Source: CAWGMT01 sp963823675
Lineage (GTDB): Bacteria; Planctomycetota; Planctomycetia; Isosphaerales; Isosphaeraceae
NCBI GenBank assembly: GCA_963823675.1
Contig: CAWGMT010000013.1
Location: 186,001-250,000, forward strand
DNA length: 64,000 bases
Direction of reading: 5' to 3'
Positions 26,250 through 35,883 of the stretch are shown here, piece by piece. Positions within the stretch are counted from its first letter, which is position 1, and each line of letters opens with the position of its first letter. The notes under the pieces were generated by a model. It did not search any database. It worked only from the letters and a program-made list of their open reading frames with translations, and was not told the origin of the DNA. The translations under genes and the position numbers were made by a program.

Positions 26250-26845
26250 TCACTCTCGCCCGGCCTTCAGTTTCCTCACTTCCGCCTCAAGAAGCTTCAG
26301 TACCCGGTGCTTGGCGACGAAAACCGATGAGACCGGGGCATTCAGTCGCTCGGCGGCTTCGGCGCCTGAGAGGTTGTCGATCGACGTGAGCCGGAAGGCT
26401 TGCCAGGTGCTCGGCTTGACGCGCTTCTCGACCCGGCTCATCGCCAGCTCGAGCAATTCGCGCTCGAAGGCCTGCTGCATCTCCTTTTCCAGGTCGGCGA
26501 GAGCATCGGAAGAATCGACGATCGCGTCCAGACCGGCCGCGCCCTGGCCGTTCTTGGGTCGGCGGGCGAAGTCGAGCCAGGCGTGATGCGTGACCGTCTT
26601 GAGCCAGCCGCGGAAGCTGGCTTTCGGATCCGGCCGGTACGACTTCATGGCAGTCAGCAGTTTAAGTAGTACCTGCTGTGCCACGTCGTCGGCGTCGCAG
26701 GCTTGCGCCCCCACCGCACGCACCAAGCGCGGATCATCGGTTGATAGCGCTCGACAAAGTCGTCCCAGGCCCGCGGATCGGCCGGGTTCTGCTGAACCCG
26801 CATCATCAGCGTGAGCGAAGTGTCCTTGTCCGGGCTCTTCGACAT
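26250..26845 (-). CDS. ECF-type sigma-70 factor (frameshifted)
   Basis: The N-terminus is from ATG 26845 (MSKSPDKDTSLTLMMRVQQ), with region 2 ERYQPMIRAWCVRWG. The frame then breaks near 26705 in a run of G and continues as AQACDADDVAQQVLLKLL, then SFRGWLKTVTHHAWLDFARR (region 2.4). Region 4 is LSGAEAAERLNAPVSSVFVA with KHRVLKLLEAEV. One added G restores a ~198-residue ECF sigma of the planctomycete type. No anti-sigma gene adjoins it. An alternative upstream start is 26902. Confidence 0.78.
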
Positions 26846-27552
26846 GAGCGCGACTTTGCGTTCGGGCGCCGCGCAGGCCCGAACATCAAGGATCGCGGCC
26901 ATGGCGATCGAAGCTTGAATGGGCCGCGGGTCAGCCGCACGGATGCTTGGTTATGTTATCACAATTCAGCGGAGGCGAACAGGACCATGGGCGCGGGATG
27001 GCGCTGGCAACGGCGGTTGATCAGTCGAAGACACCCCCCTGGCCCTGGGCTGATGAAAAGCGGGCGTAAATCTGACGTTCATCGGATTGCGCGTACTGGC
27101 GGATCTGTTGCGCTCTCCGGCAGGAACAGCCGCTCAAACCACGTGAGGAAGGCAGGAATTGCCCGAAGACGCAATGGCCCACTGGAAGCTCCACCGAAAT
27201 CTTCGTTACCTTCGTTTGCTTCTGTTCCAAGACCTGACCTGCACCATGCGCCCGCTATTCGCCCCGCTGCAAACGCATCTTGAACAGAAGGCAACGAAGG
27301 CAACGAAGAGCAAATGGAGAGCTTGCTCCCCTTCCGTGTCCTTCCGTGCCTTCCGTGGTTCAAAAATCTTTTGAAACCAGAGAGAAAGAGGCTTCAACCA
27401 CGGAACACACGGAACTACACGGAAGAATAGAAGACCGATTTGCCATCCATCTCCTTCCGTTGCGTCTGCGGTCATCTGATGATCTCTGACGGTCGAACCG
27501 CGCAACAAAACTGAAGTGAACGTGTAGCCTGGAAAACCGCAGCTTTTCAACA

Positions 27553-27592
27553 CCCCACCCTGGCCCCCCCTCAAGGGGGGGCCAGGGGGGTG
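27553..27592. repeat. C7/G7 hairpin repeat
   Basis: CACCCTGGCCCCCCC and its complement GGGGGGGCCAGGGGGGTG flank a TCAA loop. The arms resemble those of the 62973-63131 element, so this looks like a single-hairpin relative of that family. Confidence 0.6.
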
Positions 27593-27790
27593 TCGTGGCC
27601 AGACCGTGCGCACCGGGGTGCGCATCGGGACGTGTCGTGGCCAGACCGCGCGCACCGGGGGTGCGCGTTGGGGGGTGACTTGGCCAGACCGGGCCCCGCG
27701 GGGTGCGTCGGGAGGTGACTTGGCCAAGCCGTGCGCCGGGGTGCGCGTCGGGGGGGTGACTTGGCCAAGCCGTGCGCCTCGATCGCGCGG
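27591..27790. repeat. five-copy ~42-bp tandem repeat
   Basis: The unit core TGGCCAGACCGTGCGCACCG recurs at 27596, 27638, 27681, 27721 and 27762 (spacing 40-43 bases), with variants TGGCCAAGCC in later copies and a palindromic CGCACCGGGGTGCG core. Minus-strand open frames through it are just translated repeat. Confidence 0.75.
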
Positions 27791-28070
27791 CCGATCACTC
27801 CCAGCCCGCCATCGGAGTCCTGCCGAGGATCGTGCGCATCCGGTCTTTTCGATCGCGCCGGCACGTAGATGCCTCTCGTAACAGTGGCCGCCAGAGCCAG
27901 CGCGGCCATAAGATCGTATCGCTCCTCCCGGCCAGCCTCGGGACGGATTGTCGGTTGGCCAAAGTCCATGAATCTTTTGCTCATATCCTCTGAGATTCGG
28001 TGGGTTTCACCCACCCTACCGTTACCGAGGAAAATCGTACGGTGGGCGCAACCCACGATCCCTATGTTCA

Positions 28071-31000
28071 TCACACTGATCGTTCGGCTGTTTGGCGCAC
28101 CGCACATTCACCGTTTTGCTCCCACGCGAACGGCTCATGTTCCTCCAGCATCTCGATGGCCCGATCGATCACCTCCATTCTTGTTTGCTCTCGCCCAGAC
28201 GTGCTCTGCCCTGTCCGCACGTCCTGCACCGGCTGGGCCGGCGGCTGGAGGTCGCTGTGTCCGCCTGTCGGACTGGCCGCGGGCGGCTCGGCGTTTCGCG
28301 GCGGCGACAGATCGGGGTGCTCTCGATTGAACCGTTCGATCGCCTCGTCGGTGCCCAGGAGAAAACGCATCCAGCCCGGCGGGTTCGGAACCTCGCCGCC
28401 CGGTGTCGCGGGCTCGCGCTGCGCCGGCGGCTCGGGGCCCGCGGCCGGCGTAGCGTAAACATCGCCTTGCCCAAACAGCGACTGGCCCAGCGAGATCGCG
28501 CCGCCGGAAGACAGCGAAATGGCCGCCTCGGTCTCGGCCAGACCGAGATCGACGTTGTTGGCGGACGACTCAACTGTCACGACCAGGAGCGTGCCGACGA
28601 GCGCCAGCGACGATTCCTGGAGCGGGACGAGCGAGGGCAGTGCAGAGGTAGTCGTCCCGACACCCAGGCTGAGCGCCACGAGCACTGCGGCTTCCTGGCC
28701 CTCGGTCGCGCCGTAGAATTCGACGTCGCCGCCAGCCAGGCCGACAAACACCAGCGCCGTCGGGCTGGGCAGGTCGGACAAGGTCGCGCTCGACGCCAGC
28801 GTCAGCCCGCCCGCGCTCCCCTCGAACAGGGCCAGAACGCCGTCGCCGCCGTTGCCCACGACCAGGTCTTCGAACCCCGAGCTCGAGCTGAAGCTGAATG
28901 CCGTGTCGGGCGCGATTCCACCCGACGCGATCGTCCGCGTGACCGAATCGTTGCTCAGGAAGTCAGAGATCAAGGTCAGGTCGTTCGAGCCCTGATTGAC
29001 GGTTACCAGGTCGAGTGAGCCATTGAAGTTGGCAACGAAGGTCGGGCCAGGATCGCTGCCGACCGGAAAGGTCTGGGGGCTCGCGTCGTTGAAAAACGGA
29101 CCGCCCCTGCCAGGCAAAAGTGCAACATCGTTCGACTGACTGTTGGTAACCAAAAGGTCGGGATAGGGATCGCCGGGGAGGTACTCCACCACGGTCGACA
29201 CCGGCCCGTCGCCGCCGGCATTGAGCCGTACGTCATTCGTCGAAAACGAAATCTCGCCGCCCGGCTGAGATTGGTTGACAAGAATCGACACCTCGTTCGA
29301 GCCTTTATCAGCAACGACGAGGTTGGGCAGATTGCCGGACAGATTGGCCACCGTGATCCCGACCGGATCGGTACCCACGAAGTAGCCATGCCCCCCATTG
29401 ATCCCCGGTCCGAACTGGCCGTTGCCCAGACCAGGATAAATCAACACGTTGTTGCTGTCGCTATTGGCGACGATCAGGTCGGGAATGCCGTTGCCGTTCA
29501 AGTCGGCCAGCGCCACGGCGCCGGGCTGCAAGAGGCCCGTCGACTGATTGGCCAGCACGGTCGAATTGCCGGCCCCGTAATCGACGACCACGCGATCGAG
29601 GCCCTGGTCGGCGTAGATAACGTCCTTGGAACCGTTGCCGGTGAGGTCGGCAACGGCCAGCTCGACGGCCTGGTCGGCTTCGTGGTAGGGCTCGAAGGTG
29701 CCGTCGCCGTTGCCTGCCAGGACCAGGACGTCGCCGTAGGCATCGCCGACCAAGAGGTCGAGCTTGCCGTTGCCGGTGAGATCGGCAACGGTCAGTCCGT
29801 CGGATTCCGGCGGCACCGCGTAGGTCGTCGTCGGCAGGAAGCCGCCGTTGCCATTGCTCAGGTAGATGCGCACGCCGGCGGAGGTAAGCACGGCCAGGTC
29901 GTCGAGGCCGTTTCCCGTGAAATCGGCCGCGCGGACGACCTGACCCGGGCTGGCGGTCGGGAGGGTGACGGGATTGGCGAAGCGGCCTTGTCCCAGGCCG
30001 GCGAGCACGTCGAGCGTGTTCGAGCCCGGGTTGACCGTTACCAGGTCGGTCGGGCCGCCGGGCGTGAGCGGCCCGGCGGCCACGCCCGCAGTCGCCTCCA
30101 GGCTGGTGACCTCGGGCGAACTGCCGGGATCGATCGCGGACAAACCGGTCCCGGCGCGGTAGGGGACGGGCGGGGCGACGCTGCCATTGCCGAGGTTGCG
30201 GAGGATGCTCACCTGGCCGGTCAGCTCGTCGGTGATCACCAGGTCGAGTGCGCCGCTCCCTGTGGTATCGACCGCCTGGACGTCGGAGACGCCCAAGCCG
30301 ACGGAGATGGTGAGTGGTGCCGTGAAAGTCGGGGAAATGAACGGTGTGACGGGGCCGACCATCCGGCTGCCAAAGTAGACTGAAAGCGTCGCGTCGCCGG
30401 CATTGCGGACGACCAGGTTGGTCAAGCCATCGCCGTTCAAGTCGGCCGCGACAATCTGCGCCGGGAACTGACCGGTGGGGAGCGATCCGCTCAGTCGCAC
30501 GAAGTTGCCGTCGCGGTAGGCGTAAAAGATAATCGCGTTCTTTTGGGTATCGACACTGGCGAGGACCGGGCCTTGATCGGTATTCGGCAGCCAGGCGATG
30601 TCGCGCGACGCATAAGGATTCGTGCCGTCTGGCAGCGGCGGGTTGATGATGACCGGGGGCTCGAAGGTTCCGGGCTGGCCGGGCACGCCTTGACGATAGA
30701 GGATCTCGCCCGACCCGTTGATGACGAAGACGTCATCCGTGCCGTCTCCATTGACATCGGCGACCAGCGGATTTGCCCGGGGCGTAATCGCGAGCTGGCT
30801 GGCACTTGTGAACGTGCCATCGCCGTTGCTGAGCAGAATCGTGACCGAGCTGGCGCTGAACAAGGCGAGGTTGACCTTGCCATTTCCCGCGAAATCCCCG
30901 GCGAAAAGGCTGAACGCGCCGTTCGCCGGGTAGTTAAGTACCGACTGAGCAGTCCCGGCGCTGTTGCCGAGCAGCACGGAGATCTGGTTGGTGTTTTGGT

Positions 31001-34000
31001 TGACGAAGGCCACATCGCCGATGCCGTCGCCGTTGAAATCGCCAGCGATGAGCGAAAGGGAGTACAACACTCCGAAAAAAAAAGACGCCGGCAATTTCAA
31101 GAGCGTGCGCGAAGCTTGGAACGTGCCGTCGCCATTTCCCGTGAGGATGGAAACCGTATCCCCGAAGAAAAACGTCCCGAGAGGTCCAAGAGTTCCGTTT
31201 GTAGTAACCGCAGCGGCTACCAGGAGATCAAGCTTGCCGTCCCCGGTGAAGTCTTCCGCCACGATCGACGAGATAGTCGCTATACTTGCGCTGGACACGA
31301 CGTCATAATTCACCGGGGGCTGAAAGGTTCCGTCGCCGTTGCCCGCCATGACGGATACGGTATTGCTCTGGCCGTCGATCGGCTGGCCGGGTACGGGATT
31401 GCCGTCGATACTGAACGCGAGGTCGAGCTTGCCGTTGCCGGCGAAATCGCCCGCCAAGAGGTTTCCGGGATTGGCTCCGACCGGATAATTGGCCGTTTCT
31501 CGAAACGTGCCGTCGCCTTTACCCATCAGGATCGCCAGTTCGCCGCCCTGGCCAGACCCCGGGGTTCCGATGGCAGCCAGATCGAGGATGCCATTGTTCG
31601 AGAAATCGCCGGCCACGATGTCAGTCGGAGCAAACCCGAGCGAATAGGTCGTCGCGGGCTGGAACGTGCCGTCGCCATTCCCCAGCAGGACGAAGACCCC
31701 ATCGGGAGCAGCGGCGGCCAGATCGATTCGCCCGTCGCCGTTGAAATCACCGGCAACCATCAGTTCACCGGCGGCCGTAGGTGCTCCCAGCGCGAACTGC
31801 GACGCTAATTGGAAGCCGCCGCCGCCGTTGCCCAGCGAGATGGAAACCTCGTCCGTGGCGTAGTTATAGGTCGCCAGATCGAGATTGCCGTCACCGTTGA
31901 AATCTGCGGTGATCAGTGGCGCGGTTCCGCCGTCGATCAAGGTCCCTCCACCCTGCTCGAATGTGCCGTCGCCGTTGCCCAGCAGGACCTCAAAACTGTC
32001 TGTCACGACGTTTGGCGGGGCGACCCCGAAGCCGTTAGTAGTATCGTCGGCGACGGCCACGTTGACGCGTCCATCCCGGTTGAAATCGCCGGCCACGATC
32101 GAAAGAAAGAGACTTTGCCCGAAATTAGGGAGGTTCAGTGGGGTCTCGATCGGCGGCTGAAACGTCCCGTCCCCATTGCCCGGGAGAATGAGCAGCTCAT
32201 TGAAAAGGTCGGAGGCAACGGCCAGGTCGAGCTTGCCGTTGCCGGTGAAGTCGCCAGCCACGATCGATCCTGGCTCGGTCGCCCCACCGCCCGATGCGTA
32301 CACGGTCGCGGTCTGGAATGTCCCGTCGCCGTTACCCAGGAGCACGTACACGCCGCCCGGATCATCGCCCTGACCATAGACTTCGTCGCCAGGATCGGCG
32401 ACGGCCAGGTCGAGCGTGCCGTTGCCGGTGAAGTCGCCAGCTACCAAAGACGCCGGGCCCCCACCCGCCCCGTAAGTCACCGCGGGTTGGAACGTGCCAT
32501 TGCCGTTGCCCAGTAGCACGCTCACACCGCCGGGATTGTTCGCGGAACCATTCTGGTCGCCGTCATCGGCAACGGCCAGGTCGAGCTTGCCATCTCCGTT
32601 GAAATCTCCAGCGATCACCGACACCGGGGAGTTTCCCGCCAAATCAAACGTCGGAGGTCGGAATGTCCCGTCGCCGTTGCCGAGGAGGATGCTCACGCCG
32701 CCGGGGCCCGGCCCATATACGTCCGTGTCGTCGAGGTCGGCCACGGCGAGGTCGAGCTTGCCATTCCCCGTGAAATCACCCGCCACCAGCGATTGCGGAA
32801 AGAATCCCGCCTCGAACGACATCGGAGGCTGGAACGTGCCATTGCCGTTGCCCAGGAGGATCACGACGGATTCTGTCGCCCTGTCCGTCAAGGCCAGGTC
32901 GAGCTTACCATTGCCCGTGAAGTCGTCGGCGATGATATCGGTGTAGTTATCGAGAAGCGCGTAGTCGCTCACCAGGTCCGGCAACCCGAGGCTAATCGGC
33001 GGGTACTGGAAGGCACCGTCTCCAAGTCCCAGATAGAGGCCAGTTGGTGTCGCGATATCGAGGATGCCGTTGCCGGTGAAGTCGCCGGTGACTATTGGTA
33101 TCGTTTGGTCAACCGGGTATCCCCCCCCACCTTGAGTTGGCAGACCCGTCACCGGGATGGGCTGCGTTGGACTGGACGCGGGGGTGAGCGAGATGCTCAG
33201 CGAGGCGTTTCCCACCCCGGACGTGCCGGAATTCACCACGGAGTAAGTTCCCGCGGCGAGGTATTCAAGAAGCGCACTCTCGCGATTCGCGGTCGAGAGG
33301 GCGTCGCTTCGGACCAACGCTTGTCCTTGCGAGTCGAGCAAGGTCAGCCCGGTCGTGAGGCCATTGCTGTCTTCCGTGGCGAGCAGTTGCTCGCTGGTGG
33401 GCGCGTCGATCGCGACCTGGCTGAGCGATATTCCGCGAACGGTCAGACTGCCAGTGGCGATGGTAACGACGGTCGATTCGCCGCCCAGCGCGATAAGCGG
33501 TGCGCCGGCAAATTCCGGCTGCGAGGAACCGTCAATCGACACGGAAGCCGCGATCGCCGGCAGGGGACTGGCGAGCTCAATCGTCTTAACGCCGGAGCCG
33601 GGGATGGCGAAATCGAACGTCACGGTCTGGCCAGCGACGGTGTTGGCGTCCAGGATCGCCTGGCGCAGCGATCCGGGGCCGCTGTCGGCCGTCGTATCGA
33701 CCAGCCTGAGGCCGTCCGAGATGACGAATTGCGTCGCGAGTGAAGGCGTGCCGACGGATGCCGCGCCGACGGAAACGGTGGCCAGAACCTGAGGACCCGC
33801 GGGCGGCGTGTAGATCAGGCCCTCGAGTGCCTCGTTCAGGGCCGAAAGCCCGCCGGAGTACGAGAGCGACGCGGTCCCATCGCCCGAGCCGGTCAGGCCG
33901 GCGATTGCTGGCAGGCTCAGCGATCCATTCGAGACCGAGAGCGTCAGGCTCCAGGCCGGCTCGAGCGGACCGGCATCGGGGTCCCGGATCCCGATTGCGT

Positions 34001-35849
34001 CCGCCGGATTGGTCGTTATCGCGTTAGACTGATTGGCGACAACGAGAACAGACGACGAAGGTGCCTGAAGAGCAGTCTGCCGGAGCGCTGAGACTTCGGA
34101 AGTATTTCCCTGGGGATCGGTGGCCGTGGCGGTGACGATGGGTAGGCCGGCCGGCGGCGTGTAGGGAACGTTGAAGACGGCATCGCCCTGGCTGTTGGTG
34201 GTCACCTCCAGCGAGCCCAGGAAGTCTTCCGCCTCGCCCGAACCGCCGGGACCGTACTTCGCGCTGGCGAAGAGATCGATCTCGTAAGACGCATCGGGCA
34301 CGCCGTACCCGAGGCAGCCCTCGAGCTGACCGCTGGCCGTGGTGACAATGATGGGAAAGTTCTGCAGCATGTTGGCGCCAAGGCGCGGCGTGGTGCTATT
34401 CTCGGTGACCCCATCATCGTCGAGATCGATGGCCTGGCCCATGTTGCCGAAGATCCGATTGGCGGTGATTTGATTGCCAACCACAGAGTCATTGCCGATC
34501 CCGCCGTTATCAGTGACAATAACCCCCGCTGCGTCGTTGTCGGTGATCAGGTTGCCCGCGATTGCCGTAGCGCCGCCAATCGTGTTGTCGGTGGCACCCA
34601 GACCGGGGCTGTTATCGATCTCCACACCCCCCTGTCCATTTCCCAAGGCTTTCGTCCCAGTCGCGTCGGTGCCGATGATGTTTCCCTCGACCAGGGTATC
34701 GGAAGCGCTCGAGAGCTGGATGCCGTAGCCATTGCTGTACGTCGAATTGCCATTGGCCGAGATGATGTCGGCCTCGCCGGCGCCCGTGCCGCCGATCGTG
34801 TTGCCCGAGCTCGATTGGATAAGCACGCCGTCCTCGGCGTTGCCCAATGCGACCGCTCCCGTGACGTCGGTCCCAATCTTGTCGCCGGCGATCACATTGT
34901 CATTTGAGCCCAAGTTTGAGTTATACAGGGACGTGAAAAAGATTTGGATTCCGTACGCATCATTCCCCGATATCAGGTTTCCTTCGTCAGCCACAGCCGC
35001 GCCGCCATTCGGGTTGACGCCGATCCAATTGCCAGATGCGCCCGCCTCGATGGAAACACCGGCGTTCGCTAGATAATTATTGGAGCCGGAGTTGCCCAAC
35101 GCGACAGTCCCTGTCAGGTCGGTCCCGATGAAATCACCCGCGACGACATTGCCATCCGTGCCTTGGCCACTGATCAAAACGCCGCTGTCGCCATTGCCGC
35201 TGATCACGTTCCGCTGAGCAACGTCGTCCACGCCGTCGCCGTTGGTGCCGATCAGGTTGTTGGTCGCGCCCGCGTCGATTTCGACGCCGTATTGGTTGCC
35301 CTCGGCCATCGTGCCGGTGGGATCGGTTCCCAGGAAGTTGGCGTAAATCCAATCGCCGGTCGCGCCTACGCCGGTAAGGTGAATGCCCGCGCCCTGGCTG
35401 AAGCGATCGACGTCGAGTCCGCACACGGTCACGCCGGCCGCGCTGATCGTCAGGCCGTCGCCACCCCCCGCGTGGCTACCATTCAGCTCGATCAGCGGTG
35501 TTCCGGCGTAATCCGGTTGCGAGGTGCCGTCGATCAGCACCGGGCTGGTGATCGTGGGAAGCGGAGAAAGCGGAGCGATCTTCTGGACGCCGCCGCCGGC
35601 GATCGCGAAGTCGATGACGTCCGACTTACCGGTGGCGGCATTGGAATCGAGGATCGCCTGGCGCAGCGAGCCGGGGCCGCTGTCGGCGGTGGTGTTGACG
35701 AGGAAGGTCGACAGCAGGGTGCGATCTTCCACCACCTCGAAGCGGGGTCGGAAACGGGGGCTGGCGGCGATCGCAACGGGGCGATGACGACGTTGACGAT
35801 CGCGGCGAAGAAGGCCAGCACGTTTGAGGGAGAGAGGAATTGTGGTCAT
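28071..35849 (-). CDS. giant secreted FG-GAP/VCBS repeat protein
   Basis: 2592 residues in one intact frame. The basic N-terminus ends in FEVVEDRTLLS (~37-47), the planctomycete export motif. Residues ~50-560 form a right-handed beta-helix-like region (NTTADSGPGSLRQAILDSN; GNVVAGDFIGTDLTGTVAL; many NxIGG turns), with a second NTTADSGPG-type start near 710. From ~930 to ~2250 there are dozens of FG-GAP/VCBS units, e.g. VAGDFTGNGKLDLAVAD followed by VLLGNGDGTFQP, whose Asp-rich loops bind calcium in integrin-like propellers. The C-terminus is Pro-rich, then a charged helix (EVIDRAIEMLEEHEPF). Probable surface adhesin. An 81-codon-scale repeat unit is evident from the regular spacing. Confidence 0.88.
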   Translation of the reverse strand: MTTIPLSLKRAGLLRRDRQRRHRPVAIAASPRFRPRFEVVEDRTLLSTFLVNTTADSGPGSLRQAILDSNAATGKSDVIDFAIAGGGVQKIAPLSPLPTITSPVLIDGTSQPDYAGTPLIELNGSHAGGGDGLTISAAGVTVCGLDVDRFSQGAGIHLTGVGATGDWIYANFLGTDPTGTMAEGNQYGVEIDAGATNNLIGTNGDGVDDVAQRNVISGNGDSGVLISGQGTDGNVVAGDFIGTDLTGTVALGNSGSNNYLANAGVSIEAGASGNWIGVNPNGGAAVADEGNLISGNDAYGIQIFFTSLYNSNLGSNDNVIAGDKIGTDVTGAVALGNAEDGVLIQSSSGNTIGGTGAGEADIISANGNSTYSNGYGIQLSSASDTLVEGNIIGTDATGTKALGNGQGGVEIDNSPGLGATDNTIGGATAIAGNLITDNDAAGVIVTDNGGIGNDSVVGNQITANRIFGNMGQAIDLDDDGVTENSTTPRLGANMLQNFPIIVTTASGQLEGCLGYGVPDASYEIDLFASAKYGPGGSGEAEDFLGSLEVTTNSQGDAVFNVPYTPPAGLPIVTATATDPQGNTSEVSALRQTALQAPSSSVLVVANQSNAITTNPADAIGIRDPDAGPLEPAWSLTLSVSNGSLSLPAIAGLTGSGDGTASLSYSGGLSALNEALEGLIYTPPAGPQVLATVSVGAASVGTPSLATQFVISDGLRLVDTTADSGPGSLRQAILDANTVAGQTVTFDFAIPGSGVKTIELASPLPAIAASVSIDGSSQPEFAGAPLIALGGESTVVTIATGSLTVRGISLSQVAIDAPTSEQLLATEDSNGLTTGLTLLDSQGQALVRSDALSTANRESALLEYLAAGTYSVVNSGTSGVGNASLSISLTPASSPTQPIPVTGLPTQGGGGYPVDQTIPIVTGDFTGNGILDIATPTGLYLGLGDGAFQYPPISLGLPDLVSDYALLDNYTDIIADDFTGNGKLDLALTDRATESVVILLGNGNGTFQPPMSFEAGFFPQSLVAGDFTGNGKLDLAVADLDDTDVYGPGPGGVSILLGNGDGTFRPPTFDLAGNSPVSVIAGDFNGDGKLDLAVADDGDQNGSANNPGGVSVLLGNGNGTFQPAVTYGAGGGPASLVAGDFTGNGTLDLAVADPGDEVYGQGDDPGGVYVLLGNGDGTFQTATVYASGGGATEPGSIVAGDFTGNGKLDLAVASDLFNELLILPGNGDGTFQPPIETPLNLPNFGQSLFLSIVAGDFNRDGRVNVAVADDTTNGFGVAPPNVVTDSFEVLLGNGDGTFEQGGGTLIDGGTAPLITADFNGDGNLDLATYNYATDEVSISLGNGGGGFQLASQFALGAPTAAGELMVAGDFNGDGRIDLAAAAPDGVFVLLGNGDGTFQPATTYSLGFAPTDIVAGDFSNNGILDLAAIGTPGSGQGGELAILMGKGDGTFRETANYPVGANPGNLLAGDFAGNGKLDLAFSIDGNPVPGQPIDGQSNTVSVMAGNGDGTFQPPVNYDVVSSASIATISSIVAEDFTGDGKLDLLVAAAVTTNGTLGPLGTFFFGDTVSILTGNGDGTFQASRTLLKLPASFFFGVLYSLSLIAGDFNGDGIGDVAFVNQNTNQISVLLGNSAGTAQSVLNYPANGAFSLFAGDFAGNGKVNLALFSASSVTILLSNGDGTFTSASQLAITPRANPLVADVNGDGTDDVFVINGSGEILYRQGVPGQPGTFEPPVIINPPLPDGTNPYASRDIAWLPNTDQGPVLASVDTQKNAIIFYAYRDGNFVRLSGSLPTGQFPAQIVAADLNGDGLTNLVVRNAGDATLSVYFGSRMVGPVTPFISPTFTAPLTISVGLGVSDVQAVDTTGSGALDLVITDELTGQVSILRNLGNGSVAPPVPYRAGTGLSAIDPGSSPEVTSLEATAGVAAGPLTPGGPTDLVTVNPGSNTLDVLAGLGQGRFANPVTLPTASPGQVVRAADFTGNGLDDLAVLTSAGVRIYLSNGNGGFLPTTTYAVPPESDGLTVADLTGNGKLDLLVGDAYGDVLVLAGNGDGTFEPYHEADQAVELAVADLTGNGSKDVIYADQGLDRVVVDYGAGNSTVLANQSTGLLQPGAVALADLNGNGIPDLIVANSDSNNVLIYPGLGNGQFGPGINGGHGYFVGTDPVGITVANLSGNLPNLVVADKGSNEVSILVNQSQPGGEISFSTNDVRLNAGGDGPVSTVVEYLPGDPYPDLLVTNSQSNDVALLPGRGGPFFNDASPQTFPVGSDPGPTFVANFNGSLDLVTVNQGSNDLTLISDFLSNDSVTRTIASGGIAPDTAFSFSSSSGFEDLVVGNGGDGVLALFEGSAGGLTLASSATLSDLPSPTALVFVGLAGGDVEFYGATEGQEAAVLVALSLGVGTTTSALPSLVPLQESSLALVGTLLVVTVESSANNVDLGLAETEAAISLSSGGAISLGQSLFGQGDVYATPAAGPEPPAQREPATPGGEVPNPPGWMRFLLGTDEAIERFNREHPDLSPPRNAEPPAASPTGGHSDLQPPAQPVQDVRTGQSTSGREQTRMEVIDRAIEMLEEHEPFAWEQNGECAVRQTAERSV

Positions 35850-35883
35850 GGCGGACGCTCCGGGGCGTTGTCGGGTTCCTCGC

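Larger units (their letters stand above)
26903..28070. other. repeat-rich non-coding region
   Basis: Over 1.1 kb without a supported gene. It contains, in order, an inverted repeat built from CCTTCCGTGGTTCAA (~27345) and TTCAACCACGGAACACACGG (~27392), a G/C hairpin at 27553, a 42-base tandem array (27591-27790) and a GTGGGTTTCACCCACCCTAC palindrome (~28000) followed by CGGTGGGCGCAACCCACG. These look like different dispersed repeat families nested side by side. Confidence 0.6.

Noticed and set aside
27571..28107. 178-codon minus-strand frame through the 42-bp array
   Set aside because: Translation is the repeat itself; no start site or domain.
29271..33743. Several 300-420-codon plus-strand frames
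   Set aside because: Antisense to the FG-GAP protein; their apparent repeats mirror the FG-GAP repeat.
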